Shown here: positions 23,117 to 32,211 of the stretch, piece by piece | Layout of the letters: each line of letters starts with the position of its first letter | How positions within the stretch are numbered: position 1 is the first letter of the stretch | DNA from: DATBFX01 sp036558305 | Lineage (GTDB): Bacteria; Chloroflexota; Chloroflexia; Thermomicrobiales; UBA6265 | Assembly (NCBI GenBank): GCA_036558305.1 | Contig: DATBFX010000114.1 | Location: 1-34,042, forward strand | DNA: 34,042 nucleotides | Direction: 5' to 3' | Notes under the pieces: generated by a model | Databases searched by the model: none | What the model was told of the DNA's origin: nothing | Seen by the model: the letters and a program-made list of their open reading frames with translations, nothing else | Made by a program: the position numbers and the translations under genes

Positions 23117-23620
23117 TCAGCGATTGGTCAGCAAGGCGCGCAGGCGGCGACCACCGCGGGCGGCGATCCGGCCGGTTGCGCGAATCCCCTCTTGCGCCAG
23201 CCAAACGGCGGTATCGCGCACGGCGCGGAGATCGTTGTCGAAGTCGTCCTCGCCGACCCCGGCCCGGCGCAGGTGCTCGGCGGCAACCTCGGGCGGACAG
23301 GCATTAAGCGCCGCCCGCAACGCCAGCAGCAGCACGACCAGATCGTCGAGTTGCCCGGCGACCGGGATGATGCCCGGCACCAGGTCGACCGGCGAGACGA
23401 CGTAGACGCCGCCGACCGCGAGCGTCGCTTTGACCCGCAACGGCACGCGATCGTCCCGTACCAGGTTCGTTCCCAAGAAGACGTAGCGCGGTATCCTTCG
23501 CACCGCCGCCCAAAATCGGGTCAATACCGGGTTGCCGTTCGGCCCCGGGACCTCGATCACGATCGGCGGTGGCTCCGGGGTCGGCCCGGATGCATCACGG
23601 ATGGTCGAACTGTCGGTCAT
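23117..23620 (-). CDS. DUF1232 (YkvA-like) membrane protein
   Basis: A 167-residue protein from ATG 23620, with GAGGAAT about 6 nt upstream. The DUF1232 core is clear at about 63-100: GGVYVVSPVDLVPGIIPVAGQLDDLVVLLLALRA, matching the family's Y-x-xSPxDLIPD-x-IPxxGxxDD pattern. The segment is a membrane-embedded hairpin in this family. Function is unknown; some relatives link to membrane stress or secretion. A Pro-rich N-terminus (about 1-30) and a basic C-terminus (RIAARGGRRLRALL) flank it. It begins 44 bp after the stop of the membrane-anchored gene, consistent with one transcript. Confidence 0.88.
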   Translation of the reverse strand: MTDSSTIRDASGPTPEPPPIVIEVPGPNGNPVLTRFWAAVRRIPRYVFLGTNLVRDDRVPLRVKATLAVGGVYVVSPVDLVPGIIPVAGQLDDLVVLLLALRAALNACPPEVAAEHLRRAGVGEDDFDNDLRAVRDTAVWLAQEGIRATGRIAARGGRRLRALLTNR

Positions 23621-23664
23621 CGTTATTCCTCTACTCTCGGAGCAGCGCCGCTCCCAACCCAGGC

Positions 23665-24831
23665 TTACGTCTGTGCGGCCGGCGAGGATTGCGGCGGCTC
23701 GGCCGGCAACGCCGTCGACGCCAGTTCGCAGACGGGGCGGGCGAAGCGGATGGCGGCTCGCACCCAACCGTCCTCGCGCCCGTCCACCAATTCGGCGATC
23801 AGCAGGTTGTCCGTCTGCCCAACGGCGGTCAGACGGCCGTAGGCGGCGATCTCCGCCCCCGCTCCGGTGGTCATGACGATCCCGCCGTTCCAGCCGGCCG
23901 CGTATTTGTCGAGCGCGGCGCCGGCGGCGACCGCATCGGCCAGATTCGCCGCCACGAGCGTGCGACGCTCCCCGCCCGCGCCGAGCCGACCGTAGCCCAC
24001 GACGACGTAGCGACCGCTCGGTTGCGGCAGGGTGCGGTGGCTCCAACTCCCGCCGATCCCGCAATCGATCGCCTGATCGGCGGCATCGACGGCGACGAGG
24101 CCGCTGATGGGAGCGAGGGTTTGCAGCATCACCGCGATCTCCGGATCGTCCGCGAGCGACGGCACGCGCCCCTGGGCGGCATCGATCGCACCGCGCACCG
24201 CCGCGGGCGAGGCCGAGGTGATCACCCGACCCGCATAGAGGGCGACGGCGTTCGCGGCACCGATCGCGTCGCCGTCCACCGTCGGGGAAGGGGTCGCTAC
24301 GTCGTGCAGCACGTAGACCGGCACGCCGTGGTAGGTGGATTTGCGATAGCCGGCGTCCGTCAGCGCGGTCTCGATCGCGGCACGGTCGAAGTCGCCCCCG
24401 AGGACCGCGATCGGCGCGTCGCCGCCGGCGGTGACCCAGCGTTGCACGTCGCGTGCCCCGTATCCGAAGCGAGCCCGCCATGGGGCAGACCGCCCGAGGG
24501 TCGACGGGACGGGGGACAGACCCAACCGATCGATGAGGGGATCGATCCCGGCGTTCACGACCGGTGTCCCAGCCGCCCCGCCCGGATCCTCCGACCAGAC
24601 CGCGAAGGCGTGCCGCGTCTGATCGGTCGCCGGAATCCAGGCGAGGAGATCGGCGACCGCGTCGGCACGCGTCACCGGGGTCGGCACCGTTTCTCCCGGA
24701 TCGTGGATCAAGAGAACGCCGACGACCGCGCCGGTGACCAACACCGCGACGGCGGCCAGGGAGGCGACCCAGCGGCGGAGGCGTCTGTCGGTTGGTTCCG
24801 CCAATGGGTCCGCCCCTCTCTCCGCCGTCAC
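23665..24831 (-). CDS. Membrane-anchored extracytoplasmic protein of unknown function
   Basis: A 388-residue protein starting at GTG 24831, whose GTGA overlaps the stop of the MFS transporter gene by 4 nt. One N-terminal membrane helix (about 22-42) follows a short basic cytoplasmic tail; the rest (about 45-388) should lie outside. I recognise no named family. Visible features: an FAVWSEDPGG segment, VLGGDFDRAAIETALTDAGYRK followed by HGVPVYVLHD, and two Ala/Val-rich repeating alpha/beta halves, reminiscent of DUF3352-like exported proteins. Only two Cys (in IDCGIGG and PVCELA). Translational coupling to the transporter suggests a partner or accessory role. The strong frame and codon bias support a real gene. 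Confidence 0.7.
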   Translation of the reverse strand: MTAERGADPLAEPTDRRLRRWVASLAAVAVLVTGAVVGVLLIHDPGETVPTPVTRADAVADLLAWIPATDQTRHAFAVWSEDPGGAAGTPVVNAGIDPLIDRLGLSPVPSTLGRSAPWRARFGYGARDVQRWVTAGGDAPIAVLGGDFDRAAIETALTDAGYRKSTYHGVPVYVLHDVATPSPTVDGDAIGAANAVALYAGRVITSASPAAVRGAIDAAQGRVPSLADDPEIAVMLQTLAPISGLVAVDAADQAIDCGIGGSWSHRTLPQPSGRYVVVGYGRLGAGGERRTLVAANLADAVAAGAALDKYAAGWNGGIVMTTGAGAEIAAYGRLTAVGQTDNLLIAELVDGREDGWVRAAIRFARPVCELASTALPAEPPQSSPAAQT

Positions 24832-26111
24832 GAACCGGATGGAGGTCTGTTCGCGGGAGTGCGCTCGCGCACTGCCAGGATCACCGCCAGCGCCGTCACC
24901 ATCGGCAGGGCCACGAACGGTGTCCGATATCCGAACGCATCGGAGAGCGCCCCGGTTGCGTAGGGGCCGAGTACCAGACCGAGGTCGCTGCTGAGCCGGA
25001 CCATCCCGACCGCGCGCCCGCTCAGTCCGCCCCGCTGCAGCACGAGATCGCTGCCGGCATTCGCCGCCGCCACCATCCCCGCTCCGTACAGCGCCAGCGG
25101 CACGAACAGCCAGCGCATCGCCGGTGCTGGCAAAACCAAGAGCGTCCCGGCGATCGCCACGAGCAATCCGCCGATCAGAACCGGTCGCCCACCCCAGCGC
25201 CGGATCGCCCGCCCGGCGGGGAACGCGGCGACCAGGTGCATCACCGTGATCACGAGCAAGAGTGTCGCGTTCGCCTCGGCCGAGGCATCGAAGCGACGCT
25301 CGGTGTAGAGCGGCAACGCCACCCAGATGCTGTAGTTGACGAAGACGAGGAAATTGAAGAGGAGCGCCGGGACGACTGGCCCCAGGTTGCTCCGGTCTCC
25401 ACCGGCACCGGTATCCACATCGACCGGCTGCCCGGCGTCGACCGCCGCCACCGCCCCTACCCCCCGTGCGGCAAAGGTCGTCACGGTAAGAATCGCCCCG
25501 AGCACGACGCTGAGTCCGAAAACGGCACGCCAACCGTACGCCTCGGTCAGATAGCCGCCACTCTGTAGACCGAAGATGCCACCGATGGTCGCCGCGACAC
25601 CGAAGTAGGTCATCGCCGCGCCCTGACCCGGTTTCGCGCGCACAACCGACCGCAGCGCCGCCGTCACCAACAGCGAGATGCCGATTCCCTGCACCACGCG
25701 CGCCGGAAAGAGGAGCGCGCCGCCGGTCGCTAGCGCGGCGGCCAGCGAGCCGGTCGCCAGCAGCACACCGCCGGCCGTTGCCGTCGTCGCCGCGCCGATC
25801 CGATCGACCAGGACCGCCGCGGGGATGTTGGCTAGCAGCCGCCCGAGGAAGAGGAGCGAAAAGACGAGACCGGTCCCCGCCGCCGACAGGGCGAGATCGT
25901 CCTGGATGGCGGGCAGCGCCGGCGAGAGGCCGTCGATGGTCCAGTAGGTCAGGACCACCGCCGGCAGCGCGACCGCGAACGGCAACGCCCGCGCGAGCCG
26001 CCGCTCGCCGGCGAGAATCTCGGGTTCGTCGATCGGGACGACCGCGACCACGGCCCCGATGCTGCCGACCTCCGTCTCTCGCTGCACGTCCGTCCGTTCG
26101 TCGATCGCCAC
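24828..26111 (-). CDS. Major facilitator superfamily transporter
   Basis: A 427-residue protein with about 12 hydrophobic helices and a cytoplasmic N-terminus of about 40 residues. The MFS loop 2-3 motif is recognisable in LGRLLANIPAAVLVDRIGA, and the second half has a matching RAIRRWGGRPVLIGG loop. A hydrophilic centre (about 220-245, Asp/Gly-rich) separates the two six-helix bundles. The N-terminal half resembles drug/sugar-efflux MFS proteins; the substrate cannot be assigned. Start is GTG 26111, with GGAG about 7 nt upstream. It is first of a likely operon with the membrane-anchored protein and DUF1232 gene, and divergent from the HD phosphohydrolase gene. Confidence 0.92.
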   Translation of the reverse strand: MAIDERTDVQRETEVGSIGAVVAVVPIDEPEILAGERRLARALPFAVALPAVVLTYWTIDGLSPALPAIQDDLALSAAGTGLVFSLLFLGRLLANIPAAVLVDRIGAATTATAGGVLLATGSLAAALATGGALLFPARVVQGIGISLLVTAALRSVVRAKPGQGAAMTYFGVAATIGGIFGLQSGGYLTEAYGWRAVFGLSVVLGAILTVTTFAARGVGAVAAVDAGQPVDVDTGAGGDRSNLGPVVPALLFNFLVFVNYSIWVALPLYTERRFDASAEANATLLLVITVMHLVAAFPAGRAIRRWGGRPVLIGGLLVAIAGTLLVLPAPAMRWLFVPLALYGAGMVAAANAGSDLVLQRGGLSGRAVGMVRLSSDLGLVLGPYATGALSDAFGYRTPFVALPMVTALAVILAVRERTPANRPPSGS

Positions 26112-26213
26112 CCACGGCTCCGGCAGTGTTCTGTCCCAAATGCAAACCGCGACAGCTTAGCCGACGATTCGCCGCCTCGTCGGCCCGCCGAAGTGCCGAA
26201 GTGCGGTGCACCT

Positions 26214-26251
26214 CGTGTAGGGAAGGGCCCCGTGCCCTCCCGTGCTACACG
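26214..26251. repeat. Palindromic element in the divergent MFS-HD gap
   Basis: CGTGTAG (26214-26220) pairs with CTACACG (26245-26251), and inside it AGGGC (26224-26228) pairs with GCCCT (26234-26238). The order GTAGGG, CCCCGTGCCCTCCC echoes the GTAGGGGCGG palindrome at 13523-13608. A CCGAAGTG octamer is tandemly doubled just before it (26188-26203). The rest of the 26112-26367 gap shows only the possible -10 below. Confidence 0.6.
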
Positions 26252-26320
26252 ACGCACCCATCCGCCGACCGCGCGGATCGCAAACACGCGGCCGACGCGC
26301 TCCCGATGGCCCTCGTCCCG

Positions 26321-26326
26321 TATCCT
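26321..26326 (+). promoter_or_regulatory. Possible -10 box for the HD phosphohydrolase gene
   Basis: TATCCT lies 41 nt before the ATG at 26368. It is the same hexamer as the proposed -10 boxes before the Uma2 gene and mreC, here without the TGC extension. The -35 region is not convincing. Confidence 0.25.
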
Positions 26327-26367
26327 TTGGCGCGGGCTACGTGCAACCAGCGCGCGGGAGATTGTCG

Positions 26368-27822
26368 ATGGAACCGTGGTCAGAAGGCAGTGGTCGTTAC
26401 GTGCCGGGAACCGGGTTTCCGGTGGTGACGACCGTGCGGGATGTGCTCTACGACCGCATCGCGCTGGCCGCGCCCGAACTCGCGCTGATCGGCACTCGCG
26501 CCTTCCTCCGCCTCGAGCGCATCCAGCAGCTCGGGCTCGTCTCCCGCATCTGGCCGGGTGCCAAACACGCCCGCTTCGAGCATTCGCTCGGCGTCCTCCA
26601 CCTGGCCCGATTGGCCCTGGCCCACCTCCGCGCGACCGTCGGCGGTGCCTGGATCACCGACGAGGACGCCCGCACCCTCGCCGCTGCCGCCCTCCTCCAC
26701 GACGTCGGTCATTACCCCTTTTCGCACGCGATCGAAGAGCTCGGTCCGCCGATCCTCTCCCACGAGCAGGTCGGTCGCCGTCTGATCGAAGGCGACGAGA
26801 TCGCTCCCATCCTGCGCCGGGACTGGGCGGTCGATCCCGTCCGCGTCGCCGCCATCGTCGCCCCCGACGATCGCGACCTTATGCCCGCCGACCGCATCCT
26901 CCGCGGTCTCCTCTCCGGCCCCCTCGACGTCGACAAGCTCGACTACCTTCCCCGCGACGCCCGCGCCTGCAACGTCCCCTACGGCGGCGTCGACACCGCC
27001 CGTCTGATCGACTCGCTCAGGATTCAGGACACGCTCGTTTTGGAGACGGACAGACGGACAGACGGACAGACGGACAGACGGGCAGGTCTACTCGGTCCCC
27101 AACCCACTCCCGTAATCCCTAACGCCTATCGCCTGACGTCTGACGCCTCGCCACGTATCGTCGTCGGTGCCAAGGGTGTCAGCCCGCTCCACTCGCTGAT
27201 CAACGCCCGTCAGGAGATGTTCGACAACGTCTACTGGCACCATACCAACCGCGCCTGCATGGCGATGCTGCTGCGCGCCGTCCAGGAAGCACTCCTCGCC
27301 GGCGCCATCACGCCCGAGGAACTGACCGACCACGACGACGCCTCCCTCCTCGCCCTCCTCTGCCGGGAGCAGATGCCGGCGCCGACGCGTCGCTTGACGG
27401 CAGCCTTGCACGAGCGGCGCGTCCACAAACGGGCCGTCGAGGTCAGCGCCCGCGCCTTCGAGCTCTATGCCCGGCTCGGCAACCTCTTCTACGACCCGGA
27501 TGCCCGCCGCGCCGGCGAGATCCAGATGGCCGATGGGCTGGCGGCGATACTCGGCCAGCCAGTTCCGCCCGAGGCGATCCTGATCGACATCCCGAAACCC
27601 GAGAAGTGGCGCACCGACGTCTGGGTCCACTTCGACGACCCGCCGGTCGGTTTCGTTCCGCTCATGCCGTGGCGGGACGTCGTCGGTCTCGGCGACGAGG
27701 ACTTCAAGCGTTACGAAGAGCACCGCCGCCTGATCCGGATCGTCGCCGCCGCCCCGTACCGCGACGCCGTCGCGGCCCATTGGGAAGAGCTGGTCATCCC
27801 GCTCCTTGGGGGAGTGGTCTAG
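26368..27822 (+). CDS. HD domain phosphohydrolase (dNTPase/SAMHD1-like)
   Basis: A 484-residue member of the HD superfamily related to dGTPase/SAMHD1-type dNTP triphosphohydrolases. Metal ligands are intact: H72 in RFEHSLG, H111-D112 in LLHDVGHYPFSH, and the DVDKLDYLPRD aspartates (187-196). ATG 26368 has GGGAG 7 nt upstream. The unusual feature is residues about 221-262: between SLRI and RIVVGAKG, which normally lie close together, sits a low-complexity stretch (ETDRRTDGQTDRRAG and more). It is encoded by a GACGGACA octamer array and other intergenic-type repeats. The frame is kept and the C-terminal domain continues normally. Whether the enzyme still works or the loop is tolerated is unknown. 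Confidence 0.9.
   Translation: MEPWSEGSGRYVPGTGFPVVTTVRDVLYDRIALAAPELALIGTRAFLRLERIQQLGLVSRIWPGAKHARFEHSLGVLHLARLALAHLRATVGGAWITDEDARTLAAAALLHDVGHYPFSHAIEELGPPILSHEQVGRRLIEGDEIAPILRRDWAVDPVRVAAIVAPDDRDLMPADRILRGLLSGPLDVDKLDYLPRDARACNVPYGGVDTARLIDSLRIQDTLVLETDRRTDGQTDRRAGLLGPQPTPVIPNAYRLTSDASPRIVVGAKGVSPLHSLINARQEMFDNVYWHHTNRACMAMLLRAVQEALLAGAITPEELTDHDDASLLALLCREQMPAPTRRLTAALHERRVHKRAVEVSARAFELYARLGNLFYDPDARRAGEIQMADGLAAILGQPVPPEAILIDIPKPEKWRTDVWVHFDDPPVGFVPLMPWRDVVGLGDEDFKRYEEHRRLIRIVAAAPYRDAVAAHWEELVIPLLGGVV
27045..27084 (+). repeat. GACGGACA octamer array inside the HD phosphohydrolase gene
   Basis: Five tandem 8-bp units, the last with one change (GACGGGCA). Because 24 bp is 8 codons, the array stays open and yields a TDRRTDGQ-type peptide. 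The following 27085-27150 contains CCTGACGTCTGACGCC, another intergenic-type repeat. The same GACGGACA sequence appears in the intergenic element near 22421. Confidence 0.9.
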
Positions 27823-28027
27823 CCTTGACGCGGCCCGCAATGGAGCACCGTGCTTCTTGGCACGATGACGGAGCGCCACCCTCTCGAGCTTTTCCAACCT
27901 GGTGCCCGGGTTCTGAAGCGGCAGGCTCTGGTTCGGAGCGATGGATCGCGGTCTTGCCCGTTGCGGCGGACGGGTGTAGCGTTGCCGATGCAGACGGTTC
28001 GATGAAGGCAGGTGGGAGCGCGACTCG

Positions 28028-30361
28028 ATGGCGATCGCTCCGCATCAAGACTGCAGTGACGGGCTGCCGGCCCCGCCGACGCCGCTCGTCGGCCGGGAGC
28101 GGGAACTCGCCGCGATTGTCGCCACCCTGGTCGACGAGGGCGTGCGGTTGCTGACGCTGACCGGCCCCGGCGGTGTCGGCAAGACGCGGTTGGCCCTGCG
28201 GGCATCGGCCGATCTCGCGGACGTCTTCGCCGACGGCGTCCGCTTCGTTCCCCTCGCTCCGATTCGTGCCCCAGACCTCGTCGTCGCCTCGATCGCCCAA
28301 GCGCTCGGACTACCGGACGTCGGCGGTGTCCAGGTGGAGGAGCGGTTGATTAGCTTTCTGAGGAAACGCCGGCTGTTGCTCGTCCTCGATAACTTCGAGC
28401 ACGTGCTCGATGCGGCCTCCCGCGTCGCGGAGATGCTTGCCGTCTGTCCGCACCTGAAGGTCCTCGTCACGAGCCGAGCGATCTTGCGACTTTCCGCCGA
28501 GCACGATTTCCCCGTGCCGCCGCTTTCGCTACCACCGTCTGGCGCCCAGGTGTCGGCCGATGAGGCGATTGCGTCGGAGGCGGTTCGCCTCTTCCTGGTC
28601 CGCGGGCGCGCCAAGAAACCAGACATGGCACTCACCGATGCGAATGCCGCGGCAATCGCGGCAATCTGTCGGCGGCTCGATGGGCTGCCGCTCGCGATCG
28701 AACTGGCCGCGGCGCGTACTCCGCACTTGCCCCTCGCCGCGCTCCTGTTGCGGCTGGAACAGCGCCTGCCCGTTCTCACCGGCGGTCCGCGTGATCAACC
28801 GGACCGCCTGCGCACGATGCGCAACGCGATCGCCTGGAGCTACGACCTGCTGACCCCCGGGGAGCGGGCCCTCTTCCGGCGTTCGGCGGTCTTCGTCGGT
28901 GGCAGCACGTTGGAAGCGGCGGAAGTCGTCGGGGCCGCGGCGGGCGAACCGGGGATCGACATCTTCGAGGGGCTGGCGGCGCTGGTCGACAAGAGTCTGC
29001 TACGGACGGAGGAAGGGTCGGACGAGGCACCACGCTATCAGATGCTGGAGACGGTCCGCGAGTTCGGCCTGGAGCAACTCGATGCCCACGGCGAGGCCGA
29101 GGCGACGCGGCGCCGGATGGCGGACTGGCTCGTCGAGTTGATCGAGCCGGCTTTCCCCGAACTATTCGGTCCCGCCCAGCGGCGGTGGCAGAACCTGCTT
29201 GAGGCCGAGCACGACAATCTGCGGGCGGTCCTGACCTGGGCGCTCGACCGGGGCGAGGCCGAGACGGCGCAGCGCCTCGTGGCCGCGGCCTCCCGCTTCT
29301 GGTACAGCCGCGGCTACTTCGCCGAGAGCCGTACCTGGGCCGAGCGGGCGCTGGCGAGCGGCCCGACACCCGAGGTGGTGCGGTCGAAGGCCACGGTGGT
29401 CGTGGCGTGGATGTCGTCCGAACAGGGCGACACCGAGCGCGCGCTCGCGCTGCACGAAGAGGGGCTGGCGCTGGCACGGCGGGCCGGCGACCCACGGTGG
29501 CTTGCCCAAGCGTTGACCTCGTTCGGCCTGGTGCTGGAGGACCAGGGCCGCTTCGCCGAGGCACAGGCGTGCCACGAAGAGGCCCTGCGGGGCTACCGGG
29601 CCTTGGGCGATCCCGTCTGGCCGCCCTTCGCCCTCAACGCGCTGGGGTTGGTGGCCTACGAGCAAGGCGAGACCGACCGGGCCGCGGCGTACTTCGAGGA
29701 GGCGCTGGCCGAGTTTCGCGCCCGCGGCAACTCCTACGGCGCCGGGTTCGCCTTGACCAACCTCGCCAAGGTGGCCCGCGTGCGCGAGGACTATCCGCGG
29801 GCTGAGGCACTGTTCGCCGAGAGCCTGCGATCGCGACGGGACTACGGGGACAAGCGGGGCATCGTGGGTTGCCTCAACGGCCTGGCCAGCGTCGCGGCCG
29901 CCACCGGCCGGTTCGAGCGGGCCGCCCGACTCTTCGGCGCCGCCGAGGTACTGCGCGAGGAGGTCAGTGCCGCCGCCCCGCGGCGCCACAACCGCTCCGA
30001 CCGCGCCGTCGCGCGGACCCGTGCCGAACTCGGCGAGGCCGCCTTCGCGGCGGCCTGGCGGGCGGGCCGGGCCATGCCGCTGGCGGCCGTGGTGGACGAG
30101 GCGATGGCGATCGATGCGGTCGCGGCAGCGGCCTCCCCCGCCGGTCGGCCCGGGTCGTGTGCCGAGCCCTGCGGGTTGACGGACCGCGAACTCGAGGTGT
30201 TGCGGTTGATCGCGGCCGGGAGGCGCGACCACGACATTGCCGACGCCCTGTTCATCAGCCGGCGGACCGTGCAGACCCACGTCACCAATATCTTCCGGAA
30301 GCTCGGGGTCGAAACGCGAGCCGAAGCCACCGCCGTCGCCATCCGCCGGGGACTCACCTGA
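28028..30361 (+). CDS. Large ATP-binding TPR regulator with C-terminal LuxR helix-turn-helix
   Basis: A 777-residue transcriptional regulator of the NB-ARC/AfsR-like STAND type. Walker A is GPGGVGKT (46-53) and Walker B ends in D121 (LLLVLDNFEHV). A winged-helix/ARC region follows to about 380. Residues about 400-660 are tetratricopeptide-like helical repeats (for example AERALALHEEGLALARRAGD and FEEALAEFRARG). Residues 715-777 form a LuxR-family DNA-binding domain (LTDRELEVLRLIAAG, then ISRRTVQTHVTNIFRKLGV). The model for the family is ligand- or partner-driven oligomerisation followed by activation of nearby genes. Start ATG 28028 has GGGAG 9 nt upstream. The acyl-CoA synthetase gene begins 191 bp downstream on the same strand and is the obvious target candidate. 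The 205-bp gap before it holds nothing I recognise. Confidence 0.92.
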   Translation: MAIAPHQDCSDGLPAPPTPLVGRERELAAIVATLVDEGVRLLTLTGPGGVGKTRLALRASADLADVFADGVRFVPLAPIRAPDLVVASIAQALGLPDVGGVQVEERLISFLRKRRLLLVLDNFEHVLDAASRVAEMLAVCPHLKVLVTSRAILRLSAEHDFPVPPLSLPPSGAQVSADEAIASEAVRLFLVRGRAKKPDMALTDANAAAIAAICRRLDGLPLAIELAAARTPHLPLAALLLRLEQRLPVLTGGPRDQPDRLRTMRNAIAWSYDLLTPGERALFRRSAVFVGGSTLEAAEVVGAAAGEPGIDIFEGLAALVDKSLLRTEEGSDEAPRYQMLETVREFGLEQLDAHGEAEATRRRMADWLVELIEPAFPELFGPAQRRWQNLLEAEHDNLRAVLTWALDRGEAETAQRLVAAASRFWYSRGYFAESRTWAERALASGPTPEVVRSKATVVVAWMSSEQGDTERALALHEEGLALARRAGDPRWLAQALTSFGLVLEDQGRFAEAQACHEEALRGYRALGDPVWPPFALNALGLVAYEQGETDRAAAYFEEALAEFRARGNSYGAGFALTNLAKVARVREDYPRAEALFAESLRSRRDYGDKRGIVGCLNGLASVAAATGRFERAARLFGAAEVLREEVSAAAPRRHNRSDRAVARTRAELGEAAFAAAWRAGRAMPLAAVVDEAMAIDAVAAAASPAGRPGSCAEPCGLTDRELEVLRLIAAGRRDHDIADALFISRRTVQTHVTNIFRKLGVETRAEATAVAIRRGLT

Positions 30362-30552
30362 GTTTGGGGCTCCCCGCGCCGTTGCGCAAAACACGGAGAC
30401 CGGCGGCGGAGCATCGACGGCCGATCGCGCGGTTTGGCGGATGCGCCGGTCGTCGCGACGGAGCACGATGGCACCACCCCGGCCGCCGGTGCCGGGGAGA
30501 GGACCGCCGATTTCCGGACCCTGTTGTCCGGTGAGCCGAAGGAGAGACCGCG

Positions 30553-32211
30553 ATGGACCGCCACCACAACGGCCACGGCGCCGCCGTCGCCGAAGCGCCC
30601 GCTGCCCGCGCCGCCACGGCGCCGATCGAGACCCCGAAGGTCTCCCGCACGGAACTCACCCCCATCGGCTTCCTCCGGCGCAGCGCGGCCGTCTTCCCCG
30701 ACAAGACGGCCGTCGTCCACGGCAACCGGGGGACGTCGTACAGCTATCGCGAGTTCGCGGCACGGGTCGGCCGCTTCGCCGCCGCCCTGCGCGGCGCGGG
30801 ACTGCGGCCGGGCGATCGGGTCGCTTTCCTCTGCCCGAACACCCCCGCCATGCTCGAGGCGCACGTCGCCGTCCCCGCTGCCGGGGGAGTTCTCGTGACG
30901 GTCAACACCCGCCTCAGCAGCGACGACGTCGGCTACATCCTCGCCCATTCCGGGGCTCGCTTCCTGTTCGTCGACGCCGAGTTCGCGTCGCTCGTCGCGC
31001 CGCTCGATCTGGCGGGCGTCTGTGTGGTCCGCGTCGACGACACCGGCGCCGGCGACGATCCCTACGAGCGGTTCCTCGCGACCGGCGCCGCGGAGGAGGG
31101 CTGGCGGTGGCCGGACGACGAGGAGGAGCCGATCGCGATCAACTACACCTCGGGCACCACCGGCCGTCCCAAGGGCGTCGTCTATACCCACCGCGGCTCC
31201 TATCTGACCGCCCTCGGCAACGTCGTCGAGGCCGGGCTGACCGCCGAAAGCGTCTTCGTGTTCTCGCAGCCGCTGTTCCACTGCAACGGCTGGGGGTTCC
31301 CCTGGGCGCTGATGGCCGTCGCCGGCACCCACGTCTGCCTGCGCAAAGTCGACCCCGACCTGGTTTGGGACCTGTTCGACGCCTACGGCGTCACCCACTA
31401 CAACGGCGCGCCGACCGTCCAACTGATGCTGGCCACCCACCCCAGGGCCCACCGGTTCCCGCATCCGGTCGCCGCGATCATGGGCGGTTCGCCCCCCTCG
31501 CCGACACTGCTCGCCCGCCTGCGGGATCTGAACGTCCGGCCGATCCACATGTACGGCCTGACCGAGACCTACGCGCCGTTCACCGTCTGCGATTGGCACC
31601 AGGAGTGGGCGGCGCTTCCCACGGCCGAGCAGGCGCGGCTGTTGGCCCGCCAAGGGCACGCCCGGGTGGTTGCCGATCCGGTGCGGGTGGTCGACGAGGC
31701 GATGCGGGACGTCCCCCGCGACGGGCGGACGATGGGCGAGGTGGTGATGCGCGGCAACGTCGTGATGAAGGGCTACTACGCCGATCCGGCGGCGACCGCC
31801 GAGGCCTTCCGCGGCGGCTGGTTCCACTCCGGCGACCTGGCGGTGATGCACCCGGACGGCGCCATCGAACTGCGGGATCGCAAAAAGGACATCGTCATCA
31901 GCGGCGGCGAGAACATCTCCACCATCGAGGTCGAGCAGGCCGTCGTCCGCCACCCCGCCGTCCTGGAGTGCGCGGTGGTCGCCGTCCCCGACGATCGCTG
32001 GGGCGAGCGCCCCAAGGCCTTCGTCACTCTCAAGCCGGGCATGGAGGCGACCGAAGCCGAGTTGATCGCCTTCTGCCGCGAGCACCTGGCCCACTTCAAG
32101 TGCCCGGCCGCCGTGGCGTTCGGCGACCTTCCCAAGACCTCAACCGGCAAGGTCCAGAAGTTCGTCCTGCGCGAGCGGGAATGGGTCGGCTATGACAGGC
32201 GCATCCAATAA
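30553..32211 (+). CDS. Acyl-CoA synthetase (AMP-forming, long- or medium-chain type)
   Basis: A 552-residue ANL-superfamily ligase that adenylates a carboxylic acid and transfers it to CoA. The AMP-binding loop is YTSGTTGRPKG (198-208). Other motifs: YGLTETY (A5 region), the HSGDLAVMHPDG and DRKKDIVISGGENIS hinge region, and Lys533 in PKTSTGKVQK, the adenylation lysine. The GGENISTIEVEQ sequence and overall layout match FadD/DmdB-like fatty-acid or methylmercaptopropionate ligases; the substrate is not defined. AAGGAGAG lies 7 nt before the ATG, and the first 30 residues are an Ala/Pro-rich extension. It follows the LuxR regulator gene and is convergent with the nitrilase-family gene. Confidence 0.93.
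   Translation: MDRHHNGHGAAVAEAPAARAATAPIETPKVSRTELTPIGFLRRSAAVFPDKTAVVHGNRGTSYSYREFAARVGRFAAALRGAGLRPGDRVAFLCPNTPAMLEAHVAVPAAGGVLVTVNTRLSSDDVGYILAHSGARFLFVDAEFASLVAPLDLAGVCVVRVDDTGAGDDPYERFLATGAAEEGWRWPDDEEEPIAINYTSGTTGRPKGVVYTHRGSYLTALGNVVEAGLTAESVFVFSQPLFHCNGWGFPWALMAVAGTHVCLRKVDPDLVWDLFDAYGVTHYNGAPTVQLMLATHPRAHRFPHPVAAIMGGSPPSPTLLARLRDLNVRPIHMYGLTETYAPFTVCDWHQEWAALPTAEQARLLARQGHARVVADPVRVVDEAMRDVPRDGRTMGEVVMRGNVVMKGYYADPAATAEAFRGGWFHSGDLAVMHPDGAIELRDRKKDIVISGGENISTIEVEQAVVRHPAVLECAVVAVPDDRWGERPKAFVTLKPGMEATEAELIAFCREHLAHFKCPAAVAFGDLPKTSTGKVQKFVLREREWVGYDRRIQ

Noticed and set aside
24832..26211. The upstream part of an 848-codon minus-strand frame ending at 23665, overlapping the MFS gene
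   Set aside because: The N-terminal half is an Arg/Gly-rich shadow of the MFS gene. Only the part from GTG 24831 has a coherent membrane-anchored protein.
29842..32094. A 750-codon minus-strand frame across the LuxR regulator and acyl-CoA synthetase
   Set aside because: Antisense to two genes with complete motifs; Gly/Val/Asp-rich shadow composition.
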